NCBI GenBank assembly: GCA_950295325.1
Contig: OX485804.1
Coordinates: forward strand, 51,324,429 to 51,388,428
DNA: 64,000 nt
Reading direction: 5' to 3'
From: Polytrichum commune
Lineage: Eukaryota > Streptophyta > Polytrichopsida > Polytrichales > Polytrichaceae
The notes beneath the pieces are model-generated. The model saw only the letters and a list, made by a program, of their open reading frames with translations. It was not told the DNA's origin and made no database searches. Below, in pieces: positions 27,663 to 39,865 of the stretch. Made by a program: the position numbers and the translations under genes. Positions within the stretch are counted from its first letter, which is position 1; every line of letters starts with the position of its first letter.

Positions 27663-27810
27663 ACCCATAAGTCTGTTTGATACCACTTATGGCCCAAAGC
27701 GCCTTGGACAAAGAAAGAGATCATTGGGCAGGGTGCTGTTGAATCCGCTCAAAGCTTTTCGCCCTCAAATCACAGAAGATGAATGTGGAAAAAGGTGGAA
27801 AGTCTGAAGG
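27663..27810 (+). pseudogene. Decayed duplicate of glycerol kinase last exon
   Basis: Directly after the stop codon, 27700-27808 resembles exon 5 from its [11 protein letters not shown] block onward. The shared bases include AGATCATTG and CAGGGTGCTGTT, then AATCACAGAAGA. Translation gives KKEIIGQGAVES, and after a one-base frame change FRPQITEDECGKRWKV and a stop. No splice acceptor precedes it. It is best read as a tandem exon duplication now lying in the 3' untranslated region. Confidence 0.75.
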
Positions 27811-28723
27811 AACAAAGTTAGGGCAGTAGTTTAGGAATGTTTTGGCAGATGTGGTTTTTGAATCCACGATTCTTTTTTGAATCCATGATTCTGTGTTGAA
27901 TCCACATTGGTTGCTAAAGAATGATGTTGGTGTGCTGCTGTGCACATGTTGCATTGGACTCTGGCTTCCTTTGCTAGGTTGTTGTTTTGTTCAAATAATA
28001 GTTTGTGCTAGAAGCATTCCCTTTGTTGTTAAATAAAATATTTACTTATGTATTTTCTTCCATAGATGCAAAGGTTCCAAATTCCATGCTACTACTCTCT
28101 TTCAAGGTGACATTGCAACAATCGAGAAAAGTCACAATAGTCATCTTGCTACCAAATGTGGAAGTATATCTGTTACAAACAGAATAATCAAATGGTGTGA
28201 AGTGCCGTTTTTCTTTCCCATTTCAAATCAAAATTAAATAAACATGAAAGACGTGATAAGATAAATTAGGTAGAACCTTCAACATACTACTATCAAAATT
28301 GACGAATTGAGCTTCTTATTATTTTGTATTCATTCTCTGTGGTCACAATGAACCTTGTGTTGCAATCCAACTACATTACGCATAGACAATTTTCTGGGGT
28401 AGGGAGAAGTGGCATCTATTTTGGGCATGTTTCAGTAAGAAGTCACATCCAAAAGTTGTATGTAAATAGTACAGGCTAGAGTGGCAGGCTTGAAGATAAT
28501 TAAATTCCATGAACATGCAGTCCACAATAAAGGGAATCATGTGAACAGATTTCAACAATTAACCTGTCTCAGTGCAATTAGCACAAGATGATAGACGTAG
28601 CTATCAGTCACCCTTCAAATAGTAGCCAAGTTTAAACAGTCATGAGATACATATGAAGACTAAAAAGTTTTGAGTTTGCATTGCTACAGTTACCGTTTCC
28701 TGTCTTTCGGCCACTCGTAAACT
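27811..28723. other. Convergent spacer between glycerol kinase and PP2C
   Basis: It should contain both 3' untranslated regions. Within 27840-27910 a short phrase (GAATCCACGATTC and variants) recurs three times. No gene is recognised. Confidence 0.5.
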
Positions 28724-31204
28724 TTATTGCTCCTGGAATTGAATGACTATGCAAGAGATATCATCTTCATTCAACCGCCGACGAGCCTCCAGGACAAGCT
28801 GATGGGCGGCTTTCACGGGATCACCAACAGCTTTCACAGTGTCAACGACTTCCTGGTCATCATACATGCTCCACAAGCCATTGCTTCCCAACACCAAAAA
28901 CTCACACGACAAGTCTACTATGAGGTCAGACACATCTGGTTTTGCACTAATATGCTCCTTCAAACCCTTGTCACCAAAGACTCGTGCAATGGAGAGCTGA
29001 CCATCCACCCGCCATTGATCCCCTATACACAAAACACTCAAAAGGATAAAATATAAAAAATATTAATGGAAAAAGCTGAAACGAGAACTACCCACCTTGT
29101 ATTTGATTCAGAAGTACTAAGGTATGTGGGCCTTATGTGAACACTCTTCTTAATTGGACACTTACATCTGAGTGGTGTATGACAAGGCTTCTGGTTGTCA
29201 AATGCACATGTGTTACAATGAGATTGGACTGTGCTCAGAATATAGACACTCCTTTCGATTCAATAGTCAACAGACTTTGAAGAGTCTATGCAATTGCTTA
29301 CAGAGAGAGGATATACACTTTCACCTCTTATAACTTTTGCATCTCAACTCCAATCCTGAAACTTGTAACGACAATCTTTGTGATTCACCATTACTAACCG
29401 CATGAGACATTTACCGATCCAATCGAATGGCCAATGCAAAATATGTCTATGGAAGTGGAAGTTTCCACAATAAAGGTACTATTTACCTGGAAAGTGAGTG
29501 ACATGGCCGCCCCGGGCTTCGACATTGGCACGTTCCAAAGGGCGTCCGGGGTCATGGTCCACAGAAATTTGAACGGCTTTACCATTTCTCGACATCACAG
29601 CTCGCGAGTCTCCGACATTGGCAACAATCAAACGGCTTCCGCGCTCACAGACCATGGCCGTCACAGCCGTGCTCCCACCTTTCTCACTCGTCGTGTCCAG
29701 GATGTTGCGGTCCGTAAGGAGGTATGCATCTCGCGTGGCACCCACCGGATCAGCCCGCACTCCACCTTCATTCAGGATGTTGTTGAAGAGATTGTCTTGT
29801 AGGTACTTTGCAACACCTTCACCTTTGTGCGCATCAAAAATGCCAAAGAATGCAACCTGCAATCACGAGGGAGAGGGATAACATCAATACTAAATTCCAC
29901 CATTCCTCGCTGCAAGTAACCATTGTGGGGCTTTCAATGCAGACCTTAAGCACCTGCTATGAATTCTTATGAACATATTCCAAAGATGACAAGCGACCTC
30001 AAACTGTTGACAGAACCATTACCAGTTAAACAAATAGGGTCGATCGGAGCTTTCAGCAAGATCCTTGGCCTTCTTTCACAATTGGACCCTGACCACATGC
30101 AGTGATACGGGCAACCAATGCATTGCAATCTACTCTGAAATTCACATAGCACCTCAAACTGTTGACAGACCATGCATTTTCATTACCAAGAAACCTGGTG
30201 GGATTGTCGGAGCTTTTAGAAAGATGCTTGGCCTTTTTTACAATTTGGATACCATGATCACATACAGTAATGATAGGGCAACGAAAACTTGAGTTCCTCA
30301 ACCCTAGACCTTTACAATCTACGCTAGATTTCACGTAGCAACTCAAACTCTTGACAGAACTATCCCTTTTTATTGACAAAAAGCCTAGTAGATTGATCGG
30401 AGCTTTTAGCAAGATTCATGGCCTTCTTTTACAGTTGGATACCATGATCACATACATACTGGGGGCAACCAAACCTTGAGTTCGTCCACCCTAAACCGTT
30501 GCAACAATCTGAATTTCACACAGCACCTCAAACTGTTCACAAACCATCCCTTTTGCACTAAAAGAAACCTGGTATGAACGATCAGAGCTTTTAGCAAATT
30601 GCTTGACCTTCTTTTACAATTGGATATATTTCTCTGAATCTCACACAGCACCTCAAACTGTTGACAGAACCATCGATTTTCAAAACCGAATAACCTGGCA
30701 GGATTGATTGCAGCTTTGACCAAGATGCTTAACCTCCTTTTACAATTGAATACCATGACCACATACATACATGAGACTTGATTTCCTCAACCCTAAACCG
30801 TCGTCACAATCTTACTCTAAATTTCATATAGCACTTGCTAAGAAACCAAGTGGAGGATGAAGAAACCTGACCTCGTCACCGTCAATGTCCCGAACTTCAG
30901 CAACATGTAGGTCCTCCATGGGATTGTCTCGCAAGCCCTGGAGAAGGCAAAAACCGAAGACAACTTGCGGTTGCATCTCTTGGCTCTGTCCACCCCCTCC
31001 GTAAACCTCCCTCGGTATAGACACAGTTGGAGTACCACCTCGCCTGCCTCGAGTCACGGCTTGGTGCGAAGACACACTCACCTTGATGCCTTCCTCCATG
31101 TCTCTCACATGCTGCTCCTCATCTGCATTCGTATCTTTCTTCTTCCTCCCCATGATCGGTGTCTGCAGAAACTCGTCGAAGGCAGTGCTGCTCTCGTCCT
31201 CCAT
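28724..31204 (-). CDS. PP2C-type protein phosphatase, three exons, altered metal-site residue
   Basis: PP2C enzymes are monomeric Mg/Mn-dependent Ser/Thr phosphatases. Exons on the minus strand are 31204-30872, 29856-29487 and 29022-28724, giving 333 residues. The first 75 or so residues are a poorly conserved extension with MGRKKKDTNADEEQHVRDME. The fold then starts with FGFCLLQGLRDNPMEDLHVA and FFGIFDAHKGEGVAKYLQDN. Later come GGSTAVTAMV, VANVGDSRAVMSRNG, DHDPGRP, RVDGQLSIARVFGDKGLKEH and DDISCIVIQF. The wording matches the plant clade with GHLG...YLQ..LF.NIL. Asp119 and Asp322 are present, but the usual Asp of the xxDGLW block is Asn282 (LGSNGLW, codon at 28880-28882), and DGH is DAH. Catalysis may be weakened. 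Donor sites are GTCAGG and GTAAAT. Both introns hold repeats. The clade is clear; activity is uncertain. Confidence 0.92.
29110..29405. mobile_element. Dispersed repeat in PP2C intron 2
   Basis: The segment is a relative of 20590-20890, sharing AAGGTATGTGGGCCTTATGT at the left and a CTTTxACCTCTTA block. It fills most of the 464-base intron. Confidence 0.6.
29990..30845. repeat. Tandem repeat array in PP2C intron 1
   Basis: Five copies are marked by CCTCAAACTGTTGACAG or close variants at 29997, 30152, 30341, 30526 and 30651. A sixth, partial copy lies near 30830. Each unit also carries CGGAGCTTTTAGCAAGAT-like and CCTTCTTTTACAATTGGAT-like blocks. Spacing is 125-190 bases. The array makes up most of the 1015-base intron. 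Confidence 0.8.
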
Positions 31205-31309
31205 TCCTCTTGACTCAGCTATGGTTATGGATAGAATGGCAACACCTTAAGTTGTGATTCGAATTCGAATTTCCCTTTATTTCCTCCTTCCTCTGAAATC
31301 TCAATAAAT

Positions 31310-31900
31310 TGGATTTCCTTGTTGCCTTGCTTGCTTCCAAAATCTCTATCAATCAAGAAAATCAATTGGCAACCACTTAAATTCCACAACTTTTTTTCAA
31401 CCTAATGATGATGTCTTCCCCAGATCAGAATGCCTCACATGCATATGCCTTGCTACGAAATGACATGACACAGAGCTCTTCTGCCTCCTCAATTGCTGCC
31501 TGGTTATATAAGAAAGACAGAGAGAAATCGAATCCTCTTCGCATTCAGTTCCTGACTCTCTCGTGCTCACTTTGACCTCGTTAGCCTTGCTTCTTTCCAA
31601 GATCTCTATCAGTCACGAAAACAATAAAACCACTCAAATTCTTCAAGCTTCTTCTTAACTTAATGATTTCTTCCCCTCATCAGAATGCCTTGCCAATTGG
31701 TGCCTGCTTAATGAAAGAACGACGGAAAGAATCCTCTCCGCATTCAGCTCCTGGATCTCTCGTGCTCACTTGAACTTTGCCTTGCTCTCTTCCACAATCT
31801 GCCTATCAAGAAAAACATCGCAACTACTAAAATTCCACAATCTTCTTAGCCCTAGTGATTTCTTCCCGCCATCAGAATGCCTTGCCATAACGGACGGTCG
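31310..31900. repeat. Three tandem repeats upstream of PP2C
   Basis: Units near 31320, 31580 and 31770 share TTGCTTxxTTCCAA, CTxTATCAxxxAAGAAAA, AAATTCxxCAA and the phrase CATCAGAATGCCTTGCC or its variants. They occupy the likely leader and promoter of the PP2C gene. A minus-strand TATATAA at 31504-31510, about 300 bases from the start codon, is a possible TATA box. Confidence 0.65.
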
Positions 31901-32489
31901 GTCATGTCACACGACACATAGCTCTCTGTGCATTGAAACTTTTCGGTGTACTTAAAAAAGATCGACTGAAAACTTCAGTGATGCAGTGCAGAGTTACACA
32001 ACAGAGATTGATGAAGCAATTGATTACCTTGTCACTTCAAATCACACCACCAAATGCTCCAACGGTACCACTGATTCCACCGGGCAGGCCTTAGGTCACC
32101 TCTTATTTGAAGGGGTTGAACACCCAAACTCAATCGAATATTCCCGATTGGTCTACTTCTTAACTCACTCAATCCAAACGAAACGAAGAGTCGGAGCGAG
32201 GATGCTCGAATGGCTGGCAAGATGCTATCAAACAGAGATACAATATCCAGAATCTCCTATCGCTTCAGAATGCGAGACCTGAAGGTCCGGATCCCGTCCG
32301 TCGTAGTCGAATCCAGAATGCTTTTAAAGTGCTTTTCCCTGCACCCGGGCATTCAAAAACTTGAAAATCTTTGCGAAATCATCTCACTGGTCGGAGTTTG
32401 ATGGAAAAAGAGCAAAAATTTGTGCCAAGACGGTGGAAGAAGGTTGAAGCTCCAGGTGGACCAAAGCCTGACATCCAGCTTGGCTAGTG

Positions 32490-32552
32490 ACACGTGGCGC
32501 TCCAAGGACATCGCCACTTGAGTGGGCTCCGTATCCTGCTGCTGCCACGTGG
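32490..32552. promoter_or_regulatory. Two G-box/ABRE-like motifs
   Basis: ACACGTGGC at 32490-32498 and CCACGTGG at 32545-32552 lie 47 bases apart and about 1.3 kb upstream of the PP2C start codon. Paired ACGTGGC motifs are typical binding sites for plant bZIP factors. The distance makes a link to the PP2C gene uncertain. Confidence 0.35.
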
Positions 32553-33393
32553 AATATCTACGAGGAAGCAGTTTCCCTGCTCTTGAAAATTTTGGATGAG
32601 TGATAAGGTAAAACCTCCTATCACCATCAGAACTCCAGGGTTTAGGGTTTAGGACCCTATGGCCTATAAGTAGGAAGATTCAAAATAAAGAAATGGTGGC
32701 AACTAAAGTCCAAATCCAACATTTAATAGGTGCACATATGGGCGATTGGCTATTGTGGAGTGCGAATTACTGTCTTAATTGAGGCATGGTTAAGCATGAT
32801 GTGGGTTGATTAATGAAGAACATGGCGGTGACCAATGTCATGAGGTTGGTGGTGGATCATCCTCATTTCGGTGGCCGTGCATTCATGAGATGCTTGATCA
32901 AACAATGCCTACGATGATCATGAACTCCATGTTGAAGTTTCAAATGGTAATACGTCTTACGGCGAAGTGTAGTGAAACATGTTTGTGATGAGATCGCTAA
33001 AGAGATTGTTTTTTTCTTATCTGTTGTGCCAATCTAGCATATGGAGAAGAACGATGAATCCAACATTGTTGGATCTTAGAGAGCAGCTCCAATGAGGATG
33101 ACAATGGATGTGAGTTCCAAATGTGGGAGAGGCGTTCCCTAAGCGGAACAAGCAACAATGGCAATCATACTAATGAAAAGATTCATGAGGTGCAAAGAAC
33201 AGTCTCAATGTCATGAATGAAATCATTAGACAAATCAGACAAGGACTAGACACAAGAGGTGGAGGATGGTGCAGATGTGGAGATGCCTCATAGCTCTTCT
33301 AATTCTCGGTACCAGAGTGGCAACGATGATAATGAGTCAAGCTCGGGCAATTAAAGAGGTGGGAGGAGCATCCCACTTCACCAATTGAATTTA

Positions 33394-33555
33394 ACACCAT
33401 ATTCAAAATTTTGGGAAAATTCCATGATTTTGGGAAAATACAGTTTAGGTTGAGTCGACCTAAAATGTACCCACTGGGTACATTTTAGGTCGACTCCACC
33501 TAAACTGTCATCAAATTGGGAGACTGGAAATCTCCCAAAATTTCGAATATGGTGT
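33394..33555. mobile_element. 162-bp palindromic element with TA flanks
   Basis: The element starts ACACCATATTC and ends GAATATGGTGT. Its centre, around CACTGGGTAC at 33470-33480, is almost gap-free, with arms containing AGTTTAGGT and GAGTCGACCTAAAATGTACC. TA stands on both sides (33392-33393 and 33556-33557), as in mariner/Stowaway-type MITEs. The outer arms have a few mismatches. Confidence 0.7.
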
Positions 33556-33559
33556 TATT

Positions 33560-35900
33560 TGCACACTTTACGGCAAATTGACATTCCGGGGAGTAGAAGA
33601 AGGAGGGCCATGGCAAAGGGCAAAAGAGGAAAATTGTAATCATTTGGAAAAAAAACACTTATGAAACAAAACCATATCAATAAGAAACTTCATTCTTGCC
33701 AGATTTAGAACAAGATTTAACGATTACATTGGTTGAATCCTCAATTCTAAGAGGTTTGAGACAAGTTTCGAAGAGTTGTTTCAAAGAAGTAGAAGGGTGC
33801 AAACCATAATACAAGTGTACCTCACCTCAATCCCAAGGCTTTCTCCATCGCACTGAGTGATCTAACGTACACCTTCTTTGACATGCAACTAACACAAATA
33901 GTTTCTACATGTTGAAATACATCTGCAACCTAAAACAATGAACATCAATGTTGGAATCTGTGCCCTCCAACATACTCACAAATATGCAATCCTAGACTCA
34001 AATCATCATTGCATTGTAAAAGTAGACGTATGAATTGGTGAACCCAACATGGTTTAAAAAATTGACTAGATTCGGAATCAGTGGTGCTAACTCTCCGTAA
34101 AGATTTGCATCTTTCACCCTACAAGCATCAATTTACCACCAAAATGCGAAGCAAGAAAACAAAAATCTACAACAACTCAATGATCAAGGAAATATAGTGA
34201 AAATATTAGCACTCAACAAAATGGATGCGGCAAGCTTGTGGACAAATCTATCAATTGGATCCCAGATACACCAAACCAAGATTCATAATCCCACTGCTAT
34301 CGGATCTGTTGAAGAATCCCGGTGCAAATCTACAACTCCACAGGTAACATCTTCCGTGTTACAAAGAGTCTCCACATTCCTATGTTTCTTCCTCTCTTCA
34401 TATGGCCAGTGCAAAACATGACAACCGACACAACACGAAGATTGCAAACGAGATCAAATGGGCTCAAGGGAAACGTACCATGCCCAAAGACGACAAATCG
34501 AAGTGCATTCAACAGAGTTGTAAAATTGCATGAGCATGATGGGAAGTCCGATCAGGAGGGGGTGATCCACCATCGCCAGAGGAACGTTTGAAGCTTCTCA
34601 GTACCATCGCAACACATGTTGGTTGTATGCAATAGTCGCGGCGTCGGGGAGGTGGCATGGGAACCCTATTTTTTGGGGGAAAATTAAAGCTTAGAGAGTG
34701 ACGGTCATGCATCCATGGCGATGCAATGCTATTTTGAACCTAGAGGGTCATGTGCATTACTTTGGATGCTTTTGTTTCGTGTCTGGTGGCTCATGGGTTA
34801 AGGTAGAAATACCATAACTTGTGAAAATAAGGTGATATACATTGAAGATCTGGTCTGACAATCATGAGATAATTTGCCAAGATAGACGAGAAGGATTCAT
34901 GAAGAATGCAAGTTGTTTCATATTTTTCTGCCTTGTGCAAAAAATGATGCAATTTTTCAAAGTGGAAAGTTGTCCAACCCCCTACTTGTTTACTAGATTC
35001 TCCCTACATCGAACACGGTAATCTGCATTTTCATACATAACATCGCTTAAATCGGTTATCTCATGAGTATATTAACACTTGACTCCCATTGGCTACACTA
35101 AGTGTGCATGCATTGAAGTTGCGGCCGAGCCACGATCCGTTTTAGAAATGGCACTTCACCATTATGATGGCGGTCTAGTGCACGACAGAGGGTGGTTAAC
35201 CGCTTATGGTATTTCTACCTTACTCTGCAAGTTCTTTTGCATCAATTCTAGGCCATACTTTCGAATTAATAGAGGTGTTGTACATCTTAGTCTTTGTGGG
35301 AATAGGTCGTGGATTTCACTAGGATAGGTTGTGTTAGAGGCATTGGCTCACATTTCATGGTACTCACCAGGGGAACCTACTTCTAGCCATGGGTGCTCCA
35401 TCCCAAAACCTCTCAAAATTTGAAACTAATGCAAATGTAGTTGGGAAAACATGCTTTCACTTCCAATGTGTAGATTTTTTTTGAAGTGCACGGTGGAAGT
35501 GCAATCGTGTTCAGTATGTTCTGCACGTTCACTTGGTTTTTGCATGTTCAATAATAAATTCATTAACCTCTAGCACAATGTCAAAACTGGGTGGGTGCAA
35601 GAAACATTTGTAGCTGCAGATGTCCAAGAACTGTCATTGCACTTTGGTTGGATAAAATGTTTTTGTGTTGCATGGTCTCTTTGGGAATTTTTCTAGCAAA
35701 TTTGCTTTGAGTTTTGTGAGCATGCGTGAATGATTGATTGCAGGGCGCCCACCATTGGCATTGACGGCTACCATTATGAGCATTGTGCAATACAACAATA
35801 GATTATGACGTTTGTATTTTCAGATTATAGAAAGGATAACAATTGGTAGCGTTTTGTAACGGAGATAACTTTGATAGTAAAGATTGAAGTTTGTCGGGAA
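33560..35900. other. Intergenic DNA, nothing recognised
   Basis: Reading frames up to 89 codons occur, but none resembles a known protein and none has convincing splice context. No clear repeat element was found. Confidence 0.45.
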
Positions 35901-36012
35901 CAAATGGACTAAAAACGAAACTGCACCCCGCACAATTTTTGAATGAAATGGAAAATCAAGAGACGAAAAAATGATAAATCTTTGAGGAGATTGAATAGAC
36001 GTTTTTGGAAAT

Positions 36013-36240
36013 GTGGCACAAAATCCAGAAGCAACTATTGCTCATGGTAATGTTGGAATCTCTATTGATGTTGCCATCAACTTCTACAATTCGCGGTATC
36101 TTCATGACAAGATCCTACATTAGCTCGAGGAAGAGACATAGAGGTAGGGCAAGCTGGGTGATATGCAGATTCAGTACCTCATTGCGGATTTGATGCATAA
36201 GCTACATTGCGTTATGATATTTGTGATGTTTACATTTTGA
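36013..36240 (+). pseudogene. Coding-like fragment, family unknown
   Basis: In one plus frame the translation reads NPEATIAHGNVGISIDVAIN then FYNSRYLHDKILH, a stop, LEEET, a stop, GKLGDMQIQYLIADLMHKL. The amino-acid mix looks protein-like despite two stops. I cannot name the family. A related flank (GAAATGG...ATTGATAAAxTTTTGAGGAG) recurs near 37585-37630. The window from 35.9 to 38.3 kb may thus hold pieces of one decayed gene or element. Confidence 0.25.
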
Positions 36241-37645
36241 TGAGCATAGAACTAGAACTTGAAAATATGGGATATATGTTATGCATTTTGAATCTTGTGT
36301 GTCACACAACTATAACAAATATAGACACAAGTGGCACATTGCATTTGGGGAACTATCCAAGGTTCTAAAGGAACTATATGACATTTTATAAATTGAAATG
36401 ATGATGTTCCCCAAGACGTCAATGTAGTCAAGAGTTTGATTATGTTTGGGAGTACAAAATTGAGTAGAAGAAAGCAAAGCCAAGAATTCATACTATGCAT
36501 GCCACATCAATTAATCATTCATCAATAGCATAATGAGTTTGTTCCAAGAGGAAACAAGAAAAATAGAGTTAGAGGAAAGCATTTCACCATAGATGCTTTG
36601 GATCCATTGATGTGAACATTTGTCAATAAAGTTTCATTCTACAGTGTGTATATTTTCTCAGTTTATCATATCGATTGCTTGTTGTTGTTAGCACAATTGG
36701 TATATTACGACAATTTGCTTGCAACAACATTTTTTTAAATTTTATTTTAGTGAATTCTTTTTTCTTTCCCTATAGTTGTTGTCGTCTAAATCGACCATGA
36801 ATATGAAGACTGATCAATGTGAGAAACATACTACACCTTCAACATTATGGTTTAACACAGCTGGCGCAAACTCGAAATGCCAAGTAAAACTCCTCAAATC
36901 TATTTTGCTTCGTCCTCAATAATAGTGTCATGCAGATGAAAGTTGAGACAAACCTAACTCATTATTTCATTCAAGGTTGTAACAAACTATACTTTACAAG
37001 ATTGCTCCACTATTTCAGTTTCATACTTTTGATATGCGTTAGGTCTCCACAATGCTTCGGGAGATCTTGACCAAGAAGGTTCTTACTTTCTTACGACTCT
37101 GCCATTCTCAGGTCATTGATATTGAATGAAAATGCTTTATATTCACAGTCAACACGTTAGAAAATGAAAGAATATGTTGATACAAATCACCAAAAACTTG
37201 GAAAATCATGTATCAAGGTTCCAGAGGAGTAGTTGACCTTAAACACACAATTTTTTAGCAATTCAGCATGAGTTCTAGCCACGCCATGCACAATGGGTGA
37301 TGCCACTAATGCCAGTGACCAATGACAATGAGTTTTGAGCATTTTATTCAAGAAAATGCTAAATGCATGTTGTCAAAAGTTAGTGTAGTTCCATGCACCT
37401 ACCAGCCTCAGAGTATTGGAGTCACAAGATCAATTACAAACTTTTTGCAAAACAACCGCACTCAACTTCATGAACATGGAAAGTGCAACCTCTTGAATGA
37501 AGTTTCAATTCCAAACGAGTTAACCGTCAAATCTTTGAAGGATGTGGAGCGAAAGCGGAAATTGCACCCAACTGCTACTGAATGAAATGGGAAGTGAAGC
37601 AAGGAAGAAAAATTGATAAAATTTTGAGGAGTTTAGCTTACGAGG

Positions 37646-37980
37646 GTGTTATGTTTGGCTATCATAGAGCTCTTGAAAGCAGTATCGACAGAGCTCATTG
37701 AAGCAAGATCAATGCAGTGGCAAGGCACCAATCCGCAAGAAGACCATGTATATAGTTTATCAAACTCTTGGAAATTGCCATTAGAACTTGAGTTATTTGA
37801 CACTTATGGATGGAAATTTCTAGAGCCGCAGTTCAAAAATGAAGTATGAAATCTGAAGATCAAGAAAGCACAAGCAACGTGGCCTCACAAGAGGGCAGAA
37901 GCTGAATTCATGGCCCATAGACTTCTTCTCAATGGTTTTCTCTCCGGGGGTGGCACTGTACTAAACATGTGTGAGTATAT
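37646..37980 (+). pseudogene. Coding-like fragment, family unknown
   Basis: A 67-codon frame (37646-37849) is followed by a stop and then in-frame KKAQATWPHKRAEAEFMAHR and LLLNGFLSGGGTVLNM. Protein-like wording continues across the stop, as in a decayed gene. No homologue is recognised. Confidence 0.2.
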
Positions 37981-38312
37981 GTGAGTGCACAAAAGGGGTC
38001 TTATTTTGAAATTTGCCATACTACGTATACATATGCTACACAAATTATAACTTGTAGTTATGTACATGTATGCAAGATTTTAAACAAAATAAATGATATT
38101 TGTACTTGTATGGTAGCGTCACTACGTTTTATAGGATGCGTGGAAAATTTGGTAATCGTTGGGTGGAGTACATGAATCTAATCAACTTGATGGACCATCC
38201 ATTGAACATGGAGATTGACTTATATTGGTATCAAGGATCCAACAAGAAGTGGACATTTGATCTTACTTATCATTTGATGGTAGACTTAGAAACAAAAATT
38301 GCATTAGCTTCT

Positions 38313-38367
<55 letters not shown>
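38313..38367. repeat. (TG)n(TA)n compound microsatellite
   Basis: A TG run passes directly into a TA run. Confidence 0.95.
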
Positions 38368-38714
38368 TGAAGACTTAGATGCTTATGAGTTACATCCAAG
38401 AAATGAAAAAGCCTTTAATGACTTGAATGATAAATGCTAGGGTTTTTCATTATACATATGATGGGAATTAATTATTATTCAAGAGTATATTTGTAAAAGT
38501 ATGTTGACTCTTCATGAATGTAATTTTTTATTATACACATTTTCACTTGTATTTTCATCATTGAAAATGTATGCTTTTTTCTTGATTTTACCAAAAAAAC
38601 ACATGTATGTATATAGGGGGTTTTAAAATTATATGTTGTGAATGCACATGATTCTTAAAAGGTGCACCCTTGAAACTTTCTCATTGAAAAGTGAGAGTAG
38701 ATTTTATATGTAGT

Positions 38715-38945
38715 AAAGGTCTATTTAATTCATAAATTATGCTTTGTATACTTAGTGGAGGCATTTACCACATGAAATTAAATAGCTTATTATAAATACA
38801 TGAGTCCATTTTCTAGCATTTAATTAGTATGCATAAAATTTTTTTTCTCTACAAACCTCTCGTATATAGGGGGTTTAATTCCATAGTGACCCACGCACAT
38901 CATTGAAGATTCCTTATGAAGAGTTCATCCCCTTAGGGATTAGGT
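38715..38945. repeat. Dispersed repeat, copy 1
   Basis: It matches 42395-42610 along its length, sharing TAGTGGAGGCATTTA, AAATACATGAGTCC or AAATATATGAGTCC, the TTCTAGC block, the TATAGG-GGTTT block, and GAAGAGT. Ends and target duplications were not resolved. Confidence 0.65.
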
Positions 38946-39865
38946 TTTGGGTGCAATGTTATAGTCATTGACTAAACTTGTGAGCCTTACTAAATTCACA
39001 TTGAGTTATATCTCAACCGTGTCATGTAATACATTGCAACATAAAAACATGGACACATGTGTACAAATATGTTTTTGAGGAAAAAGGTGTTTATGAACAC
39101 CATTGTTCACTTTTCAAATTCAATGTACCTAATGGATTTACAAGTGCAACCACTTTAGAGGTTGTAGTCCCAAAAGTTAAACATCAAATTGATGCATCAT
39201 ACTAATGGATTTACAAATGCATGATAATTAAGGACATTGAGCCTCATGATGATGCTAAATATTAGCGTACGGCAAAACCAACACAAGTCTACCACTTAAG
39301 TTGGTAGAAAAAACTAGAACATCACATATCAAATATGGATTGCTAGCACATAAACATAAAAAATTGCGCAAAGTCCAAAGGACATCCACTATAATCTACG
39401 CATTTTCAAACACCTATAGAATTTGAACTCCTAGGTGTTGTACATCTACAGTGGCATAATCCAACACTTGATAACTATATACATAGAAAAGAAATCTCTT
39501 CAAGCTTTGCTAATGTCAAGAAGAGATTATCTTATAATTTTGTTGGCAAAAAACATTGAAGAAAATTCCGGACCGAAGGCCTTATGTCTTAGAGTCATCC
39601 ATTCCAAGAGTCTCTAACGTTCATATATGGTCCCCAATCTCTGGCCAAAAATCTACTATACAACAAATAACATGGTGGTGGTGGTGGTGATGGCCATCAC
39701 CCCACCATTCCCCACATTTTGGAAAGTTAATGGGACCATATTAAAGTTATATTTCATATTCACATGTGGAAAGGGCGGGGACATCATGGGCCGATACTAA
39801 TTATAATATATTTTTCATAAACAAACTCTTTGGATAATTCCAGTACTCCCATGCAAACACAAGGG

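Noticed and set aside
29434..29802. 122-codon plus-strand frame
   Set aside because: It is the antisense shadow of PP2C exon 2.
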